The notes beneath the pieces were generated by a model, which saw only the letters and a list, made by a program, of their open reading frames with translations, did no database searches and was not told the DNA's origin. A program made the translations under genes and the position numbers. Source: Ruminococcus sp. UBA4321 (GTDB taxonomy: Bacteria; Bacillota; Clostridia; Oscillospirales; Ruminococcaceae). Taken from it: DNA of 6,709 bases. The stretch spans positions 657-7,365 of the forward strand of contig DGUB01000061.1 of assembly GCA_002393815.1 (NCBI GenBank). The letters run 5' to 3'. Below are positions 6,083 through 6,709 of the stretch, one piece after another. Numbering within the stretch: the stretch's first letter is position 1; every line of letters starts with the position of its first letter.

Positions 6083-6113
6083 AAAAACATCATGAACTGA
6101 TGAGGTGAACAGA

Positions 6114-6614
6114 ATGCTGACAAAAATCCTCAGCCGGGATGCCTGCGCTGACTGTAAAGAATGCTGTGTATTCAGCCGTTATGATGTCTGGGAACAGCCT
6201 GCGCTCAGTCCGGAAAACCGCCGGAAAGCAGAAGCACTTCTGCCGGAGGTGCGGTTTATTTCCAAAGGAAACGAATCCAGTCTGTTCCGGATTTCGGAAG
6301 ATGATACGGAGGATTTGTTTCTGTGTCCCCTGCTGAATACGGAGCAGGGCTGTCTGCTCGGCGAAGATAAGCCGTTTGAATGTCAGATATACCCTTTCCA
6401 GATTGCAAAAATCGGAAACAGACAGGCAATTATTCTTTCACCGCTCTGTGAAGTCGTGATGCAAAAACCGGTCGGCGTTCTGCTGAAATTCCTGAAAACG
6501 GAACTGGCGGAAAAAATTTTTTCCTATGCCGCACAGCATCCGGATGTCATCCGTCCGTATGATGACATGAGTCCGGTTCTGCTGTGGAAACCCCGGAATT
6601 TTGAAGAATCTTGA
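6114..6614 (+). CDS. YkgJ-family cysteine-cluster protein
   Basis: This 166-residue protein, predicted cytoplasmic, matches the CxxCxxCC (YkgJ) family, whose biochemical role is not established but which is thought to bind zinc or an iron-sulfur cluster. The N-terminal cluster is CADCKECC (C11, C14, C17, C18). The second set is C71-P in FLCPLL, C80 in QGC, C90 in ECQIYPF, and C112 in SPLCEVV. The spacing follows the family pattern. GAGGTGA at 6102-6108 serves as Shine-Dalgarno for the ATG at 6114. The in-frame GTG at 6105 lies inside that Shine-Dalgarno, so I reject it as the start. The gene has its own promoter and is followed 19 bp later by purB, so the two are probably cotranscribed. Family membership is clear; a link to purine synthesis is only inferred from position. 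Confidence 0.85.
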   Translation: MLTKILSRDACADCKECCVFSRYDVWEQPALSPENRRKAEALLPEVRFISKGNESSLFRISEDDTEDLFLCPLLNTEQGCLLGEDKPFECQIYPFQIAKIGNRQAIILSPLCEVVMQKPVGVLLKFLKTELAEKIFSYAAQHPDVIRPYDDMSPVLLWKPRNFEES

Positions 6615-6633
6615 ATTATGGAGGAAAAATTTT

Positions 6634-6709
6634 ATGTCAAATCAAAGTTATGAAAGCCCGTTCTGCACCCGTTACGCAAGCAAAGAGATGCAGTATTTAT
6701 TCTCAGCCG
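6634..6709 (+). CDS. purB: Adenylosuccinate lyase, N-terminal fragment cut by the window edge
   Basis: Only 25 full codons are present. The peptide contains YESPFCTRYASKEMQYLFS, which matches the start of clostridial-type PurB proteins (SPxxxRYASKEMxYxFS). PurB removes fumarate from SAICAR in IMP synthesis and from adenylosuccinate to give AMP. GGAGG at 6620-6624, 9 nt before the ATG, is a strong ribosome binding site. No promoter or terminator is visible in the 19-bp gap after the YkgJ gene, so it is probably the second gene of that operon. The call rests on a short but characteristic N-terminus. The active-site regions lie outside the window. Confidence 0.82.
   Translation, partial: MSNQSYESPFCTRYASKEMQYLFSA

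Noticed and set aside
6105..6113. GTG at 6105 as the start of the YkgJ-type gene
   Set aside because: The GTG is part of the GAGGTGA Shine-Dalgarno itself, and the ATG at 6114 is correctly spaced from it.

Overview
The window looks like chromosome of a cellulolytic Ruminococcus (Firmicutes, Oscillospiraceae), closest in style to the cellulosome builders R. flavefaciens and R. champanellensis. The evidence is two secreted enzymes that each end in a dockerin, strong AGGAGG-type ribosome binding sites, AT-rich intergenic DNA between coding regions of moderate GC, and a purB start that reads like clostridial adenylosuccinate lyases. The species cannot be fixed from this sequence alone.

Layout, left to right. 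(1) The body of a tRNA-Ser(CGA) gene on the minus strand, with its 3' end cut off by the window edge. (2) A minus-strand gene for a secreted GH25 muramidase with two Ig-like domains and a C-terminal dockerin. (3) A 422-bp AT-rich divergent intergenic region with one good sigma-A-type promoter pointing each way and a structured leader in front of the next gene. (4) A plus-strand gene for a secreted GH9 endoglucanase-type enzyme: signal peptide, GH9 domain, Pro/Thr linker, tryptophan-rich module of about 105 residues, second Pro/Thr linker, dockerin. (5) A 211-bp convergent intergenic region with two hairpins, one a likely two-way terminator. (6) A minus-strand gene for a multi-pass membrane HD-GYP protein, a predicted cyclic-di-GMP phosphodiesterase with an intact active site. 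(7) A second divergent region, again with a promoter each way. (8) A plus-strand gene for a YkgJ-type cysteine-cluster protein, followed 19 bp later by the first 25 codons of purB.

How the parts fit. The GH9 and GH25 proteins are both built to be exported and plugged into cohesin-bearing scaffoldins. One would attack cellulose or other beta-glucans, the other peptidoglycan. Their promoters face away from each other across shared DNA, so joint regulation is possible. Their dockerins differ at the residues that usually set cohesin choice, so they may dock at different places. The HD-GYP protein is a separate, convergently transcribed signalling gene, and the YkgJ-purB pair looks like a housekeeping operon.

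I found no CRISPR array, complete insertion sequence, phage gene or clearly new multi-gene system. The points most worth a second look are the dockerin-bearing muramidase paired with a cellulase, the unassigned tryptophan-rich module, the possible attenuator in the GH9 leader, and a 65-nt compound inverted repeat that pairs with a Shine-Dalgarno-like sequence after the GH9 gene.
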